DNA of 8,461 bases from CAYFUL01 sp964346375 (lineage in GTDB: Bacteria > Bacillota > Clostridia > Tissierellales > Peptoniphilaceae): contig CAYFUL010000061.1 in assembly GCA_964346375.1 (NCBI GenBank), forward strand, positions 1 to 8,461. Direction: 5' to 3'. A program made the position numbers and the translations under genes. Shown here in pieces: positions 6,376-8,461 of the stretch. The notes beneath the pieces were generated by a model, which worked only from the letters and a program-made list of their open reading frames with translations, was not told where the DNA came from and ran no database searches. The first letter of the stretch is position 1, and the number at the start of each line of letters is the position of its first letter.

Positions 6376-6895
6376 TTAATTCCAAGTAGGAGGATTTAAA
6401 GTAGTCGTACTGATTAAATCCAAGTGCCGGCGCAATTAGCATATTTGGAAAGGTAAGTATTCTTCTATTGTACTTAGTTACCGTATCATTAAATACCATT
6501 CTAGAATTTTTTACATTGGTTTCGTACTTGTCGATTTTATCCATTGCATTTTCATATAGTCCTGATACTTTTAACTCTGGGTATCTTTCCACAACTACAT
6601 TTAAATTTCTCATTGCATTTGCAAAATCCAAGTCGTCCTTTTCAACTTCCTTTACTGTACTTTGACTATCAACTCCATTTCTAGCTTCTACTACTTTTAT
6701 TAGAGTTTCTGCTTCGTGACTTTTATAGTCCTTTACGCCATCAATAATACTTTTTAACGCGTCCCATCTACTTTCAACATTTGCTGCAATTTGTCCCATT
6801 GCATTTTTTACAAATTCCCTCTCCCTTACAAGTCCATTGTAGGTAGAAATTAACCATAGCACTATTACTACAACTATTACAATTACAAATATCAT
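6353..6895 (-). CDS. lemA: LemA family membrane protein
   Basis: LemA proteins are small membrane-anchored, mostly alpha-helical proteins of unknown biochemical role. The 180-residue protein starts with a hydrophobic helix (about 2-17), then YNGLVREREFVKNAMGQI, VESRWDALKSIIDGVKDYKSHE (about 41-62), TLIKVVEARNG, RYPELKVSGLYENAMDKID (about 103-121) and YNRRILTFPNMLIAPALGF (about 142-160), all in family order. Its last 13 residues, SSYLELIYFIPLV, are hydrophobic, unlike the polar ends usual in the family; this may be lineage variation or a small change near the end. The start has GGAGG four bases upstream, and that Shine-Dalgarno overlaps the TAA of the DUF2207 gene, so the two are one transcript. 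LemA next to DUF2207 is a recurrent pair in Firmicutes. Confidence 0.93.
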   Translation of the reverse strand: MIFVIVIVVVIVLWLISTYNGLVREREFVKNAMGQIAANVESRWDALKSIIDGVKDYKSHEAETLIKVVEARNGVDSQSTVKEVEKDDLDFANAMRNLNVVVERYPELKVSGLYENAMDKIDKYETNVKNSRMVFNDTVTKYNRRILTFPNMLIAPALGFNQYDYFKSSYLELIYFIPLV

Positions 6896-6904
6896 ATTTC
6901 CTCC

Positions 6905-8461
6905 TTATCTTACTCCTCCGCCAGAACCGCCACCGAAGGATCCTCCTCCACCTCCAAAGGAAGTAGAACCTCCACCGCCTGAAGATGAACTGGTCTGATT
7001 ACTATAACTATTCCTAATATTGTCCCCATAGTAATTGGAATAGTACATTCCATGAATTAAAATACTTGGATCAAGATCTTTAAGTTGTAAATAAATCTTC
7101 CTTGAAATTCCAAATAGGGTTGCGTAGATTAGTAACTTGTCCCAAATTACAATTTCCCTTAATTCCCTTTCATCAAGTAGGGTAAAATCATCTAGGTAGT
7201 TGTAAAATTTTACCAAGTCCTCAGTTAATTGGTCCCCCTTGTCTGTATAGAAGTACCTTTTTTTAACCTTGGTAGTATATCCATTGGCAAATAAAAATTC
7301 TTCAGAGTTACTCTTTATACTCTCTAGTAGGGTTTTATACGCCCTTTGGTTTGAGGACTTACTAAAAAATCTATTAAACTCGTTGGCTTGTAGTAGATTA
7401 TCCACCGCCGCCTCTTTAAACATTTTAAAGAAACTCTTTTCAACTTCGCTTCCCTTAATTTCATCTACCATAATCTTCAGCGCAGGGACATCCTTTTTAA
7501 AAATAAATCCCTTTTCGTAGGTCTCTGGCACTAAATAGCCCTTGTTAATCCAATCTAAAATAAATGCCCTAATAATATTTTGTTCATCTCCAAGTTTTGT
7601 AGAATTTAGAGGTAGAGAAAGTTTACTCCAATTTTCTCCCTCAGGAGGTTCTCTATAATACTCTCCCTTTAAATCTCCCCTTTTATACTTGGATTTAACT
7701 TTCCTCTTATTTATTAAGGCTACTATTGTAAAAATTATTACTCCAAAAGTAGTAAGGAAAAAAAGTCCATAGACCACTGCCGTTATTTTATTTACTAGAG
7801 AAAATCCAGTAGAGTAATCCTTGGAATTGCCTTGTTTAAATTCTTCACTACTATAACTTGAACCTTCAAAAGCCATGTCTATATAGTGTTGGAGAGGCAA
7901 TGAAATTCTCTCACCTCCTGAAAATTCCATATTGTCAAAGGTTACAAGGGCGGTCATATAATTTCTCTGTGATAAACTTTCACTACTAGTAAAAACTACG
8001 TTACCATCGTCAAATTGAATCTCCCCTTCAGTACCAAAACCCCAAATTCTAGAATTATCTTGACTTAATTCCATATCGTCTAGTGTAATTCTAATCTTAG
8101 CCTGCTCTGGAGGATTAGAGAGTTGGTCGTTAATAAACCTCCAGTAGAGCATATTGGTATCGTCTAAAATCTTTACAATGTCAGTAATATCATATGAAAT
8201 ATGGTATTGATACTCTCCGTGGTGAGAAATACCAAAGCAAATTTCATATCCATTTCCCGTTTCAACCATTCCAAATTTATATGCCTTATCCTCAAGTGAC
8301 CCATTTACATCCCAATTTGGTTCAAGAGAATATGGAATACTATTTCCATTAAATTTTATTCCAGCCTCTTTTAAAATAATTTCACTCTCTCCTAAATTTT
8401 CAATGGGAAAGTAGTATTCCGTTCCCTAGTCAGAGTAAAGGTCATAATAATATGTAATAGT
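6905..8461 (-). pseudogene. DUF2207 membrane protein gene with an in-frame TAG; 5' end beyond window
   Basis: DUF2207 proteins are predicted membrane proteins of unknown function, with an N-terminal outside domain, transmembrane segments and a Gly-rich tail. Counting from the ATG at 8267-8269, the readable part has 454 residues: an extracytoplasmic beta domain to about 155, a transmembrane helix at about 162-186, YYREPPEGENW (204-214), a winged-helix-like cytosolic part, WDKLLIYATLFGI (376-388), and a tail of Gly/Ser repeats from 427. That ATG is unlikely to be the true start: it has no good ribosome binding site, and family-like sequence continues upstream in the same frame (GTEYYFPIENLGESE, then EPNWDVNGSLEDKAYKFG). 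This continuation is broken by TAG at 8426-8428, beyond which YYDLYSD continues to the window edge. There is no ATG, GTG or TTG between the stop and 8269. So it is a nonsense-mutated gene, a read-through gene, or a sequence error. The signal peptide would lie outside the window. Confidence 0.78.

Noticed and set aside
8267..8269. ATG taken as the true start of the DUF2207 protein
   Set aside because: No convincing ribosome binding site, no signal peptide, and family-like sequence continues upstream in frame up to and past the TAG at 8426-8428.

Overview
The window looks like chromosomal DNA from a low-GC Gram-positive (Firmicutes-type) anaerobe, most plausibly in or near the Clostridia/Tissierellia. 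This rests on AT-rich codon use, strong AGGAGG-type ribosome binding sites on nearly every gene, a T-box leader, an L25/Ctc protein with the long TL5-type form, and a LemA/DUF2207 membrane pair. I cannot fix the genus from sequence alone.

Layout, left to right. (1) Positions 1-2879, minus strand: a branched-chain amino acid operon read as promoter, T-box leader, ilvC, ilvD. ilvD runs off the left edge, and the two genes overlap by 8 bases. The leader has a recognisable Stem I with an isoleucine AUC specifier, a T-box antiterminator and a competing terminator, so uncharged tRNA-Ile should switch on KARI and dihydroxy-acid dehydratase. (2) Positions 2880-4748, plus strand, divergent from ilv: mnmA (tRNA 2-thiouridylase) and rplY/ctc (ribosomal protein L25), tightly coupled and ended by a strong terminator. 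(3) Positions 4712-5337: a gene-free convergent intergenic region. It holds two full copies and one degenerate copy of a ~204-bp tandem repeat. Each full copy carries two GC-rich palindromes in opposite orientation (REP/BIME-like), and the block is bracketed by two nearly identical terminator hairpins. (4) Positions 5338-8461, minus strand: a probable operon of a DUF2207 membrane protein (broken by an in-frame TAG), LemA, and a CysK-like PLP enzyme.

Functionally the window joins isoleucine/valine synthesis, translation fidelity (tRNA thiolation and a 5S rRNA-binding protein), cysteine metabolism, and a LemA/DUF2207 envelope pair of unknown job. MnmA needs sulfur that ultimately comes from cysteine, but the cysK-like gene is on the other strand and separated by the repeat block, so a regulatory link is only speculation.

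The observations most worth checking are the amber codon inside conserved DUF2207 sequence, the tandem paired-palindrome repeat (including a compensatory base change between its two full copies), and the matched hairpins around it. I saw no transposase, phage gene, CRISPR array, tRNA or rRNA.
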